A stretch of 64,000 nucleotides of DNA from Scopulibacillus daqui. Its GTDB lineage: Bacteria; Bacillota; Bacilli; Bacillales; Sporolactobacillaceae. Numbering within the stretch: position 1 is the first letter of the stretch; each line of letters begins with the position of its first letter. The stretch is taken from positions 1 through 64,000 of the forward strand of contig NZ_JAFBER010000002.1 of the NCBI RefSeq assembly GCF_016908855.1, given 5' to 3'. The translations under genes were made by a program, and so were the position numbers. The notes beneath the pieces are model-generated. The model saw nothing but the letters and a program-made list of their open reading frames with translations, was not told the DNA's origin and did not search any database. Below are positions 1 through 9,183 of the stretch, piece by piece.

Positions 1-140
1 TATTCTTTTCTTGTTTCTCGTCAATTCAAGTGTAAAGGATTAAGGAGCTTGCGTGTATTTTTTTGTTTTAATTTTTCTCATACCCCAACAAATATTGTAG
101 AGCCTTGTTTTAAAATCGACAAGCAGCCATCAGCCTGCGC

Positions 141-329
141 TTAAGAGTCTGCTCCCCGGTAAATATGAAATTTGCCAGTCGCCCATCTTTCTTTTGTGCG
201 TTCGGCAATTCTTTGATAACATTCCTCGCACATATATGTATGAATCGGTCTGTTTCTTAAGCGCTTGGCAACCGAGCTTTCATCATCAATGTTTTCGACT
301 TTATCGCAAATAGCACATTTAACGCGCAC
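141..329 (-). CDS. ylaI: YlaI family small zinc-ribbon-like protein (DUF2197)
   Basis: Short protein of about 62 residues with two CxxC pairs (CAIC near the start, CEEC about 28 residues later) around an RNRPIHTYMC segment typical of B. subtilis YlaI. The cysteines suggest one bound zinc; the biochemical function is unknown. The frame stays open to a GTG at 341. The GTG at 329 fits better because an AAAGGTGG ribosome site sits eight bases upstream and the protein then begins VRVKC like the family. It lies downstream of ylaJ on the same strand, separated by a terminator hairpin. Confidence 0.8.
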   Translation of the reverse strand: MRVKCAICDKVENIDDESSVAKRLRNRPIHTYMCEECYQRIAERTKERWATGKFHIYRGADS

Positions 330-376
330 TGACCCCACCACCTTTTAACAATATTATAGATGATAGCACAACATTT

Positions 377-406
377 AAAAAGCCCGCGATTGTTAGCGGG
401 CTTTTT
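377..406 (-). terminator. Rho-independent terminator after ylaJ
   Basis: An 11-bp stem (positions 377-387 with 396-406, core AAAAAGCCCGC / GCGGGCTTTTT) around an 8-base loop. It has A-tract and T-tract flanks, so it can act on either strand. It sits just past the ylaJ stop. Confidence 0.85.
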
Positions 407-434
407 AATATGAAGAAAATGATGTCAGGGGTTT

Positions 435-971
435 TTAGCGATTAATGTTTGGCGTTTGCGGGTTTTTAACGTTTTGGCTCGGTTTTTGCACGTTTCTAGG
501 AGTATCAGGCATTAGCCTTTGAACCATGTTTGCCAATTCATCAGCAATTCCTTTTACAGGTTTTCCTTCCCGAATGCCTTGTCCCATTTCTCTTAGCCTT
601 TGAATCATATCGGGATCGCTGGTTACTACTGCATTAGCGCCATAAGGATCATTTTTTAACGCCTGGGCCACAGAATATTTAATGGTTCCTACTCGTTCTC
701 TGTCAAGGTTTTTATCTAAGTCGATGCCGACAACAGCATAGTCGCCGAGGACAACGGCTGTTGCATTCCGTACACCGGGAGTTCTTTGGGCGATATTAAC
801 GAGGCGGTAAGCAATTTGCTGATTGCTTAGGCGTTTATTTTGTTTAACGCTTTGACCCATTTGAACATTATTTTGGTTTATTGACTGTCCGGTTTTGTTG
901 TTGCCGCGATTAGCCGAACAACCGGTTAAAACAAGCGCGCTTATTAACAAAACAATAAGTCGTTTGTTCAT
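435..971 (-). CDS. ylaJ: YhcN/YlaJ family sporulation lipoprotein
   Basis: Exported lipoprotein of about 178 residues. It has a positively charged start (MNKR), a hydrophobic stretch and an LTGC lipobox with the lipidated cysteine near residue 18, followed by an Asn/Gln-rich linker. The C-terminal part has the YhcN/YlaJ pattern (RTPGVRNATAVV, then DYAVVGIDL). Family members are made in sporulation and sit in spore membranes; the molecular role is not settled. The frame extends six codons further upstream, but the ATG at 971 gives a proper signal peptide. It is transcribed away from the phoH-like gene. Confidence 0.85.
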   Translation of the reverse strand: MNKRLIVLLISALVLTGCSANRGNNKTGQSINQNNVQMGQSVKQNKRLSNQQIAYRLVNIAQRTPGVRNATAVVLGDYAVVGIDLDKNLDRERVGTIKYSVAQALKNDPYGANAVVTSDPDMIQRLREMGQGIREGKPVKGIADELANMVQRLMPDTPRNVQKPSQNVKNPQTPNINR

Positions 972-1115
972 ATTGACACCTACTTTCATGGATTGTTTTG
1001 AAGGTATTTTTTGTAACGTCGTCTATCTTTATTCTTTTTTTCATACATTGATTAAAAACAGACTTTTGGATGATTTGTACAGAGGTTGATGATCAATTAA
1101 ACAGGGGGCGACAAG

Positions 1116-2441
1116 TTGGCTAAAATATATGTACTTGATACCAATGTTCTGTTGCAGGATCCCTATGCGATTTATACTTTTGAAGATAATGAAATTGTGA
1201 TACCCGCCGCAGTTTTAGAAGAAATTGATTCAAAAAAACGCAACATGGATGAAATAGGGCGTCACGCTAGACAAGTTGCCCGTTTAATGGACAATCTAAG
1301 AGTTAAAGGAAAACTTCATCAAAATGTACAGCTCGATAACGGCGGGTCGATAAGGGTTGAGTTGAATCATCGTTCATTTCAGTGTTTAAAGGATACTTTT
1401 TTAGAATTAACTAATGATAATCGGATCATCGCTGTTGCCTTAAATTTAAAAGAAGAAGAAGAAAGCAAACCGAACCCGCGGCCGGTAATCTTAGTGAGTA
1501 AAGATGCGCTCGTCAGAATTAAGGCCGATGCTTTAGGGTTACAAGCAGAAGATTTTCTAAGCGACAGGGTAACCAATTTCGATAATATTTATGAAGGCTA
1601 CAAAGAAATGTATATTCCCGAAGAAAGCATTAATCAGTTTTATTTAAATAAATCATTGCAATTAAAAGAATTGCCTAAAGGGGTTTTTTACCCGAACCAA
1701 TTTGTCATATTAAAGAGCATCACGAATCAGTCTTCAGCGATTGCTATCGTTGATAAAAAAGGCAAGAAGCTTGAACCGTGTTTATTTGGCCAAGACACTG
1801 TATGGGGAATAAAAGCGCGTAATGTTCAGCAAATTATGTCGCTTGAGCTTTTGTTAAGAGAGGATATTGAACTCGTTACCCTGGTCGGAAAAGCAGGAAC
1901 AGGGAAAACGCTTTTGGCACTCGCGGCGGGGTTGCTGCAAACCGAAGATTTAAAACTTTATAAAAAATTAATGATTGCCCGTCCGGTTTTGCCGGTTGGG
2001 AAAGACATCGGTTATTTGCCTGGCGAAAAAGAAGAAAAACTCAGACCATGGCTTCAGCCGATATATGATAACTTGGAGTTTTTGTTTAATACAAAAACAT
2101 CTGGCGAGATTGATAAAATTCTAGCGGGGATAAGCTCTATTCAGGTAGAAGCCATTACTTATATTAGAGGCAGAAGCATTCCGGAACAATTTATGATTAT
2201 TGATGAAGCTCAGAATTTAACGAAGCATGAAGTGAAAACGATTTTAACAAGGGTAGGAGAAGGGACGAAAATTGTATTAATGGGCGACCCCCAGCAGGTT
2301 GACCATCCGTATTTAGACGAGTACAACAACGGCCTCACTTATGTGGTAGAAAAAATGAAAGACCAGTCATTTAGCGGACATATCAAACTATCAAAAGGTG
2401 AACGGTCAAGTCTTGCTCAAATAGCTGCCGATATTTTATAA
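1116..2441 (+). CDS. ylaK: PhoH-family ATPase with N-terminal PIN domain (YlaK type)
   Basis: 441-residue protein. The first ~150 residues are a PIN-type nuclease domain (YVLDTNVLL with acidic residues, later SKDALVRIKA). The C-terminal half is a PhoH P-loop ATPase with Walker A GKAGTGKTLL near residue 258 and a DEAQN Walker B. PIN-PhoH fusions are thought to unwind and cut RNA; the physiological substrate is not known. GGGGG precedes an in-frame TTG start at 1116 (ttggctaaa), which gives MAKIYVLDTN like the family. It stands alone between two minus-strand genes. Confidence 0.88.
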   Translation: MAKIYVLDTNVLLQDPYAIYTFEDNEIVIPAAVLEEIDSKKRNMDEIGRHARQVARLMDNLRVKGKLHQNVQLDNGGSIRVELNHRSFQCLKDTFLELTNDNRIIAVALNLKEEEESKPNPRPVILVSKDALVRIKADALGLQAEDFLSDRVTNFDNIYEGYKEMYIPEESINQFYLNKSLQLKELPKGVFYPNQFVILKSITNQSSAIAIVDKKGKKLEPCLFGQDTVWGIKARNVQQIMSLELLLREDIELVTLVGKAGTGKTLLALAAGLLQTEDLKLYKKLMIARPVLPVGKDIGYLPGEKEEKLRPWLQPIYDNLEFLFNTKTSGEIDKILAGISSIQVEAITYIRGRSIPEQFMIIDEAQNLTKHEVKTILTRVGEGTKIVLMGDPQQVDHPYLDEYNNGLTYVVEKMKDQSFSGHIKLSKGERSSLAQIAADIL

Positions 2442-2545
2442 AATAACGCTTATGCGGGGGTTAACCTGATAGGTGTTGCACAAAAATGTCAGGTGATTGG
2501 CTGATTGTATGTTTGCCGGCGTTTGTTACCGAGTATCGATAATTT

Positions 2546-2575
2546 AAAACTCCGCCTGAATACAAGCGGAGTTTT
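2546..2575. terminator. Shared terminator between ylaK and ylaL
   Basis: A 10-bp perfect stem (2546-2555 with 2566-2575, AAAACTCCGC / GCGGAGTTTT) with T-runs in both directions. It lies between the convergent ylaK and ylaL-like genes. Confidence 0.85.
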
Positions 2576-2578
2576 AAA

Positions 2579-3040
2579 TCATTTAATAACAATTTTTTGG
2601 ATGCCTTTAACAGGGTGGTCCCTATTTGATCCATCGCCATAATAAAAATATAAAGGGCCGTCCTCAATAAGCGCTTTCCCTTTGTTTGAAAACCTGAAGA
2701 CGCCTTGTTTCGCTTCAGATAGAGGAAGTTCGTATTGATCCCCTTCGCGGAGTTCAAAAATAACCTTTGAAGCATCTTCCAACGGTTCAGCATTTTCAAT
2801 AAATGGTTTGGTTGGAATGACAAATGATTCGGTTAACAAATCTTCTCTTCTATATTTTCTGCGTTTCTTTTTAAAAGGCGGTGTATCATCGTCCTTTTCC
2901 TCAGCAAGGAAGTCGATGTTGTTGTCGATCATATGTAAAAAATCTTCCCACTTAATTTTCCGATCGTCGAAAAGAAAGCTTGTTGGATCCATAGTAATTG
3001 TAAATTTCACTTGCCCGGTAATATTTAACATATGCTGCAA
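2579..3040 (-). CDS. ylaL: YlaL-like protein of unknown function
   Basis: 153 residues, no signal peptide or membrane segment. An acidic stretch (EEKDDD) is followed by a very basic patch (KKKRRKYRRE) near residues 55-65, then a beta-rich C-terminal half. It matches what B. subtilis carries at the ylaL position, by context and by the TGQVKF...DPTSFLFDDR start. Some relatives are labelled peptidyl-prolyl isomerases, but I see no catalytic motif. The start is a TTG: GGAGGG lies seven bases before it, while the next ATG (3031) is too far from that site. Confidence 0.6.
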   Translation of the reverse strand: MQHMLNITGQVKFTITMDPTSFLFDDRKIKWEDFLHMIDNNIDFLAEEKDDDTPPFKKKRRKYRREDLLTESFVIPTKPFIENAEPLEDASKVIFELREGDQYELPLSEAKQGVFRFSNKGKALIEDGPLYFYYGDGSNRDHPVKGIQKIVIK

Positions 3041-3184
3041 AGTCTATCCCTCCATCCTAGTCTATAAAAAGTATAAACTACTTTGGCCAAAAAGTTAAAG
3101 GGCTATTGGTGATAATGCCTTGCAATTTTATGTTATAACCGCTAATATGAAAGGAGGATGGTGAATGAGACGGAGGGGATCATC

Positions 3185-3469
3185 TTGTCGACTGAGATTG
3201 CAGCAGGACATCGTGAGAAAGCTTATGAATTGCTGAAAGCTGACGCTCATAAGATCCTTAAATTAATAGAAGTTCAAATGGAAAACTTAACGATGCCGCA
3301 ATGTCCGTTATACGAAGAAGTATTGGACACTCAAATGTTTGGCCTTTCCAGGGAAATTGATTTTGCCGTTCGTCTGGGTCTTGTTCAAGAACAAGACGGC
3401 AAAGAACTCCTCGAGTCATTGGAAAGGCAATTAACGGCATTGCACGACGCATCTACACGCAATAAATAA
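3185..3469 (+). CDS. ylaN: YlaN family protein (DUF1507)
   Basis: About 94 residues with the strongly conserved block [16 protein letters not shown] followed by [18 protein letters not shown]. YlaN is a small helical protein, essential in B. subtilis under low iron and reported to bind Fur; that role is from the literature, not the sequence. Two starts compete. The ATG at 3158 overlaps its own AAAGGAGG and adds nine residues. The TTG at 3185 has GGAGGGG at the right distance and gives the usual length of about 91, so I take the TTG. No ylaM-like gene precedes it. Confidence 0.88.
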   Translation: MSTEIAAGHREKAYELLKADAHKILKLIEVQMENLTMPQCPLYEEVLDTQMFGLSREIDFAVRLGLVQEQDGKELLESLERQLTALHDASTRNK

Positions 3470-3470
3470 A

Positions 3471-3512
3471 AAGAGCTCAAACTATCGAGCGAACAAGATA
3501 GTTTGGGTTCTT
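3471..3512 (+). terminator. Terminator after ylaN
   Basis: Arms 3471-3486 and 3497-3512 pair over 16 bp with two G-U pairs, closing a 10-base loop and followed by T-rich sequence. Confidence 0.85.
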
Positions 3513-3616
3513 TTTCATACACAAAAGTTTAAGATCTACAAACAAAAAAATTTGGCAGGAAACGAAGCTATATATGTAGAAATATAAAATTTAATGTAAC
3601 GAAAATGGGGAGTAGG

Positions 3617-4777
3617 ATGTTAAAAAAACTTTTTCGAAACTACGACTATTCACTGATTGTAACGACATTGCTGCTTACCGCTTTTGGGGTCATAATGGTT
3701 TACAGCGCCAGTATGGTTTGGTCTGTGATGCAATTGGGGCAAGCGAGCTCATACATATTTAAAAAGCAGCTATTTTGGTGTTTTGTTGCTATTCCCGCTG
3801 GAATCGTGGGCATGTTAATTCCTTATAAAATGTATAAGGCATTGGTTAAGCCGATCACGCTATTGACCATTTTGATGCTTATTTTTGTTTTGCTGTTCGG
3901 TAAAGTCTCGCATAATGCCCAATCTTGGATTGTGATTGGTCCGATCCAAATCCAGCCGGCGGAATTAGCCAAGATGACAGTCATTATTTATTTAGCAAGC
4001 GTGTTTTCGAATAAACAGTCTTTTATATCTGATTTCAAAACGGGTGTTCTTCCGCCGCTTGTGATGATTCTGCTTATCTTCTTGTTAATCACCATACAGC
4101 CGGATTTGGGGAACGGCATGATCATTGCCGGCATATCCTCGGTTGTTATATTATGTTCCGGCATGAGAACGAAACATTTGATGTGGCTGTTAGGTTTGGC
4201 GGTCACTGCCATTGGCGCGCTTTCCCTCTTTTTGTTAACCGGCCAGCAAGCTTCGCGTTTTACAGCAGCATATAAGCCTTTTACAGTTGCAGATTCCCAT
4301 GGCTTACAATTGATCAATTCCTATATTGCCATTGCAAGCGGAGGAATTACCGGCAAAGGATTGGGGCAAAGCATTGAAAAAGCCGGATTTTTGCCGGAGC
4401 CGCATACCGATTTTATTATGGCAATTGTTGCAGAAGAGCTCGGCCTCATCGGTGTTCTATTTGTCATCCTTTGTTTAGCTTACCTGATTTTTAAAGGATT
4501 TGTTATCGGCATCCGCTGCAAAGATGTTTTCGGCAGTCTGCTTGCCATCGGCATTTCAGGATTATTAGCCATTCAATCCATTATAAACTTGGGAGCTATG
4601 ACAGGATTATTGCCGGTTACAGGGGTAACACTTCCATTCGTCAGTTACGGAGGCACCTCTCTAGTGATGATGATGTTTACAATGGGAGTATTAGTGAATA
4701 TTTCATCTTTTGTTAATATGAAAAGAAAAAAACATAAAAACAAGGAGGAGAGAAATGTTGCACATCAAGCCCATTAA
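3617..4777 (+). CDS. ftsW: Cell division SEDS-family protein FtsW
   Basis: 386-residue polytopic membrane protein of the SEDS family (about ten hydrophobic segments), a septal peptidoglycan polymerase that works with a class B PBP. Family marks include MVYSASM in the first helix, QPDLGNG near residue 160, EPHTDFIMAIVAEELG near 260 and FVSYGGTSL near the end. The ATG at 3617 is preferred over 3605: GGGAGTAGG precedes it and the protein then begins MLKKLF like its relatives. It overlaps pycA by 23 bases, so the two are co-transcribed and translationally coupled. The ftsW-pycA pairing is conserved in Bacillus. Confidence 0.93.
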   Translation: MLKKLFRNYDYSLIVTTLLLTAFGVIMVYSASMVWSVMQLGQASSYIFKKQLFWCFVAIPAGIVGMLIPYKMYKALVKPITLLTILMLIFVLLFGKVSHNAQSWIVIGPIQIQPAELAKMTVIIYLASVFSNKQSFISDFKTGVLPPLVMILLIFLLITIQPDLGNGMIIAGISSVVILCSGMRTKHLMWLLGLAVTAIGALSLFLLTGQQASRFTAAYKPFTVADSHGLQLINSYIAIASGGITGKGLGQSIEKAGFLPEPHTDFIMAIVAEELGLIGVLFVILCLAYLIFKGFVIGIRCKDVFGSLLAIGISGLLAIQSIINLGAMTGLLPVTGVTLPFVSYGGTSLVMMMFTMGVLVNISSFVNMKRKKHKNKEERNVAHQAH

Positions 4778-7700
4778 AAAAATGCTTGTTGCCAATCGCG
4801 GGGAAATTGCTATTAGAGTATTTCGTGCCTGTACGGAGTTGAACATCCGTACAGTTGCCATATATTCTAAGGAAGATTCAGGTTCGTTTCACCGCTATAA
4901 AGCCGATGAGGCTTATCTAGTCGGCGAAGGGAAAAAGCCAATCGATGCATACTTAGACATTGAGGGGATTATTGAAATTGCCAAAGCCCATCATGTTGAT
5001 GCCATACATCCCGGTTATGGGCTTTTAGCGGAAAATGCTCAGTTTGCGAAAAGATGTCAAGAAGAGAATATTGCTTTTGTCGGACCTAAAGTCGAACATC
5101 TTTTGATATTCGGCGATAAAGCAAAAGCAAGAGAGGCTGCTGTGAAAGCCGGTTTGCCTGTTGTCCCCGGCAGCGGCGGCGTTGTGCAGAGCATAGAAGA
5201 AGTGCGCGATTTCGCTGATGCTTACGGCTATCCTATCATGATAAAAGCTGTTCTCGGCGGAGGCGGCCGCGGCATGAGAATCGTCAGAAGCGAGCAAGGG
5301 CTTCCTGATGCTTATGACAGGGCGAAATCCGAAGCAAGGGCAGCTTTTGGGCAAGACGACATTTACGTTGAAAAATTTATTGAAAATCCAAAACATATTG
5401 AAGTTCAGATTCTTGCCGACAATTATGGGCAGACTGTGCATTTGTACGAAAGGGACTGTTCAGTGCAGCGGCGTCACCAAAAAGTCGTTGAAGTTGCCCC
5501 GAGCCGGTCGCTTAGCAAAGCATTAAGAGAGGACATTTGCCGCTCTGCGGTGCAGCTTATGAAAAGCGTAGGTTATGTCAATGCCGGCACTGTCGAATAT
5601 CTGGTTACAGAAGATGGCAACTTTTACTTTATCGAAGTTAATCCGAGAGTGCAGGTAGAACATACGATTACCGAAATGGTGACAGGCATCGATATCGTCC
5701 AATCGCAAATTATGATTGCGGAAGGGCACAGCCTTTATGATTATCCGTTGTCCATCCCTGAACAAGAAAAAATCTCAACAAATGGTTTTGCGATACAATG
5801 CCGTGTAACAACCGAAGATCCGAGTCAGCAATTTGTTCCGGATACAGGAAAAATCATGGCCTATAGAACCGGCGGCGGTTTTGGGGTTCGATTAGATGCC
5901 GGGAATGGTTTTCAAGGCGCGGTCATTACGCCGTATTATGATTCCTTGCTCGTCAAAGTTTCCACACAGGCTCTAAGCTTTGAGAAAGCTGCAGCTAAAA
6001 TGTTAAGAAACTTGCGTGAATTTAGAATCAGGGGAATTAAAACAAATATCGCTTTTCTGGAAAATGTCGTTAAGCACCCAACCTTTTTAGCTGGAAACGT
6101 GAATACTTCATTCATAGATTCAACGCCAGAGCTGTTTGTTTTTCCGAAGTCTTTGGACCGCGGCACTAAAATGCTTACCAATATCGCTCATGTCACTGTT
6201 AATGGCTTTCCTGGAATCAAAAAAATGAAAAAACCGGTTTTTAACCGCTTGAAACTGCCGGATGTTAAGCTTTCGGAAAAGGCGCCTGATGGAACGAAGC
6301 AAATCTTAGATCAAGAAGGGCCGGAAGGTGTCGTTAATTGGATTAAATCGCAAAAAGAAGTGCTTTTGACAGATACAACGTACCGCGATGCCCATCAAAG
6401 CCTGCTTGCGACAAGAATGAGGACCCATGATTTAAAGAAGGTTGCCGAGCACACCTCGCGTTTATTGCCGGAGCTGTTTTCTTTAGAAGTATGGGGCGGG
6501 GCGACTTTTGATACAGCTTACCGCTTTTTAAAAGAAGACCCTTGGGAAAGACTGCGGGTTCTTCGAAAAAAGATACCGAATATATTATTTCAAATGCTGC
6601 TTCGCGGCGCTAACGCCGTCGGCTATAAAAATTATCCGGATAACCTTATCAAACGTTTTGTTAAGGAAGCGGCAAATCAAGGCATAGATGTGTTTAGAAT
6701 TTTTGATAGCCTGAACTGGATTCCGGGGATGACGCTAGCTATTGATTCCGTTCGTGAAAACGGCAAGTTAGCGGAAGCTGCGATTTGTTACACAGGCGAT
6801 ATATTGGATCCGTCGAGAACAAAATATGATATTAAATATTATCAAAACATGGCTAAAGAGCTTGAAGCGGCAGGCGCTCATATTCTTGCGATCAAAGACA
6901 TGGCCGGATTGCTTAAGCCAGAGGCCGCCTATCGCTTAATCTCGACTCTGAAAGAAACGGTAGATATTCCAATCCATTTGCACACGCATGATACAAGCGG
7001 CAACGGTAACTACATGTATGCCAAAGCCGTTGAAGCTGGTGTGGATATTATAGATACTGCCATTGAAGCCTTATCGGGAAAGACGAGTCAACCAAGCCTT
7101 AATTCGCTTTATTATGCTTTAGATCATCACGAACGCAGACCGAAAATTAACCCTGAATCTCTGGAAAGTCTCAACCATTACTGGGAAGACGTCCGCAAAT
7201 ATTATGCGCCTTTCGAAAACGGAATGAAAACCTCAAATTCAGAAATATATAAATATGAAATGCCGGGCGGCCAATATACCAACTTGCAGCAGCAGGCGCA
7301 AGCTGTTGGGCTTGGTGACTGCTGGGAAGAAGTTAAAGACATGTACCGGCGTGTCAACCATCTTTTCGGCGATATTGTCAAAGTAACGCCTTCATCGAAA
7401 GTGGTTGGCGATATGGCGCTATACATGGTTCAAAATAATCTTACAGAAGATGACCTTTATGAAAAGGGAGAAACGCTTGATTTCCCTGACTCCGTCATTT
7501 CATTTTTTAAAGGCGACTTAGGCCAGCCGTATCAAGGCTTTCCTAAAGAACTGCAGCGGATTATTCTAAAAGGGCAAAAACCGATTGCCGACAGACCGGG
7601 TAAACTGATGGAGCCTGTTGATTTTTCTAGCATTAAAGGAATGCTAGAAGAAAAATTAAACAAAAAAGTGACAGATTTAGACTGCCTTTCATACGCTTTA

Positions 7701-8222
7701 TACCCTAAAGTATTTTTGGAGTATCAGCAATTTTGTGATATGTACGGCGATGTATCCGTGCTTGATACCCCGACATTCTTTTATGGATTAAGGTTAGGAG
7801 AAGAGGTTGAGGTAGAAATAGAAGAGGGCAAGACCTTAATTGTTAAGCTTGTATCGATAGGACAACCGCAAAAAGACGGTACAAGAACCATTTATTTTGA
7901 GCTTAACGGCCAGCCGAGAGAAGTGGTGATTAAGGATGAAAATATAAAGACTGATGAATCGGCGAGGCAAAAAGCTGATAAAAATAATCCAAAACACCTC
8001 GGTGCATCAATGCCCGGCACTGTGATTAAGGTTCTTGTAGAAGAGGGTGAGAAAGTAAATAAAGGCGATCATCTGGTGGTCACGGAGGCAATGAAAATGG
8101 AAACAACGTTGCAAGCGCCTTTTGATGGTACGATCGAAAAGATTTATGTCAAAGAAAATGACTCGATCGCCTCAGGGGATCTCTTAATAGAAATGAAGCA
8201 GCAGTCCCATGTAAGAGTTTAA
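4755..8222 (+). CDS. pycA: Pyruvate carboxylase
   Basis: 1155 residues, a single-chain anaplerotic enzyme that carboxylates pyruvate to oxaloacetate. Order: biotin carboxylase domain (VANRGEIAIRVFRAC, ATP-grasp GGGGRGM near residue 173, EVNPRVQVEH); carboxyltransferase TIM barrel beginning LLTDTTYRDAHQS near 540; a C-terminal biotinyl domain with EAMKME, biotinylated Lys about residue 1114. Length matches the family (about 1148). The start ATG follows CAAGGAGGAG inside the end of ftsW. It ends in a hairpin shared with the convergent ctaA. Confidence 0.97.
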   Translation: MLHIKPIKKMLVANRGEIAIRVFRACTELNIRTVAIYSKEDSGSFHRYKADEAYLVGEGKKPIDAYLDIEGIIEIAKAHHVDAIHPGYGLLAENAQFAKRCQEENIAFVGPKVEHLLIFGDKAKAREAAVKAGLPVVPGSGGVVQSIEEVRDFADAYGYPIMIKAVLGGGGRGMRIVRSEQGLPDAYDRAKSEARAAFGQDDIYVEKFIENPKHIEVQILADNYGQTVHLYERDCSVQRRHQKVVEVAPSRSLSKALREDICRSAVQLMKSVGYVNAGTVEYLVTEDGNFYFIEVNPRVQVEHTITEMVTGIDIVQSQIMIAEGHSLYDYPLSIPEQEKISTNGFAIQCRVTTEDPSQQFVPDTGKIMAYRTGGGFGVRLDAGNGFQGAVITPYYDSLLVKVSTQALSFEKAAAKMLRNLREFRIRGIKTNIAFLENVVKHPTFLAGNVNTSFIDSTPELFVFPKSLDRGTKMLTNIAHVTVNGFPGIKKMKKPVFNRLKLPDVKLSEKAPDGTKQILDQEGPEGVVNWIKSQKEVLLTDTTYRDAHQSLLATRMRTHDLKKVAEHTSRLLPELFSLEVWGGATFDTAYRFLKEDPWERLRVLRKKIPNILFQMLLRGANAVGYKNYPDNLIKRFVKEAANQGIDVFRIFDSLNWIPGMTLAIDSVRENGKLAEAAICYTGDILDPSRTKYDIKYYQNMAKELEAAGAHILAIKDMAGLLKPEAAYRLISTLKETVDIPIHLHTHDTSGNGNYMYAKAVEAGVDIIDTAIEALSGKTSQPSLNSLYYALDHHERRPKINPESLESLNHYWEDVRKYYAPFENGMKTSNSEIYKYEMPGGQYTNLQQQAQAVGLGDCWEEVKDMYRRVNHLFGDIVKVTPSSKVVGDMALYMVQNNLTEDDLYEKGETLDFPDSVISFFKGDLGQPYQGFPKELQRIILKGQKPIADRPGKLMEPVDFSSIKGMLEEKLNKKVTDLDCLSYALYPKVFLEYQQFCDMYGDVSVLDTPTFFYGLRLGEEVEVEIEEGKTLIVKLVSIGQPQKDGTRTIYFELNGQPREVVIKDENIKTDESARQKADKNNPKHLGASMPGTVIKVLVEEGEKVNKGDHLVVTEAMKMETTLQAPFDGTIEKIYVKENDSIASGDLLIEMKQQSHVRV

Positions 8223-8234
8223 TAAAAAAAACAA

Positions 8235-8265
8235 CAGCCTTGATCCGCTTTGTTGATCAAGGCTG
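8235..8265. terminator. Shared terminator of pycA and ctaA
   Basis: An 11-bp perfect stem (8235-8245 CAGCCTTGATC with 8255-8265) around a 9-base loop. It has T-rich sequence on the pycA side and an A-tract at 8224-8232 serving ctaA. The right arm overlaps the last codon and stop of ctaA. Confidence 0.9.
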
Positions 8266-9183
8266 CTTTTCTTTTCGCCGCAATACAAACATTAACAGTA
8301 TCGTTAAAACGGCGAAGAAACAAGTAATAAAGAATGAATGCAGCAATAAGAATGTCAGCTGCATGCGAGTTAAAACGACGAGAATGCCTGATATTGCTTG
8401 GCATAAAATAAAAATAAGGGAAAGCAAAAATCCGATTAAAATACTCGGAGAATGTTTGTAGCGTACTATAGATATAACTAAGGTAATAAATACCCAAACC
8501 ACTAGAGCGCCTGCCAGAAGTCTATGAATAAATTGAATGCCGGCTCTGCTGTATAAATCAGGGATAAGTGTGCCGTTGCATAGCGGAAAATCTAAACAGC
8601 CCATACTAGAGTCGGTATGTCTTACAAATGCACCTGAGTAAATCACTATATAAGAATAAATACATAGCAAGACGACATTGACAAGCATCCCCTTGCCTAT
8701 AGCAGGGATGGTTCTTTTATGCCACCATGTTTCTTCGAAAACCAATATGGTTATCAGAAGGACGCTAGCGAAAGATATCAGTGATATGCCAAAGTGCAGA
8801 GCAAGAACTAAGGATGATTGATTCCAAATAACAGCGCCAGCACCAAGCAATGCTTGAAGCACTAAGAAAAATACTGACACAATGGCAAGAAATTTAGTTT
8901 CTTTTACTTTAGGGAATTTTATCCATATCCAAATCGCTTGGATGACAACTAGAATGGCTGCAAGGCCAGAAACGGCTCTATGGCTCAATTCGATAATTGT
9001 TTGTTTTTGAGCATTCTGAGGTATCACTTGCCCATAACAAAGCGGCCAAGAACTTCCGCATCCGTCCTGTGAACCTGTATTGGTTACAAGAGCCCCTTGC
9101 ATAACAACCATTAGCAGCACCAAAGATGTGAGGATGCTCAGCCATCTGATAAGTCGTTCTGATTGTTTCATTTTTTTATACAC
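8257..9183 (-). CDS. ctaA: Heme A synthase (heme O monooxygenase)
   Basis: 308-residue membrane protein with eight hydrophobic segments, converting heme O to heme A for the aa3/caa3 oxidase. It has the paired cysteines seen in Bacillus CtaA (CGSSWPLC near residue 42) and a second pair (CLDFPLC), plus conserved histidines in LSHRAVSG, ALHFGISL, IHRLLAG and LLHSFF. It is transcribed divergently from ctaB, as in B. subtilis; the gap carries ResD-box-like sequences. GAAGG precedes the ATG by 11 bases. Confidence 0.95.
   Translation of the reverse strand: MYKKMKQSERLIRWLSILTSLVLLMVVMQGALVTNTGSQDGCGSSWPLCYGQVIPQNAQKQTIIELSHRAVSGLAAILVVIQAIWIWIKFPKVKETKFLAIVSVFFLVLQALLGAGAVIWNQSSLVLALHFGISLISFASVLLITILVFEETWWHKRTIPAIGKGMLVNVVLLCIYSYIVIYSGAFVRHTDSSMGCLDFPLCNGTLIPDLYSRAGIQFIHRLLAGALVVWVFITLVISIVRYKHSPSILIGFLLSLIFILCQAISGILVVLTRMQLTFLLLHSFFITCFFAVLTILLMFVLRRKEKQP

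Noticed and set aside
2461-2823. 120-codon minus-strand frame overlapping ylaL
   Set aside because: Different frame of the same region; it crosses the shared terminator and lacks protein-like features, while the ylaL frame is family-conserved.
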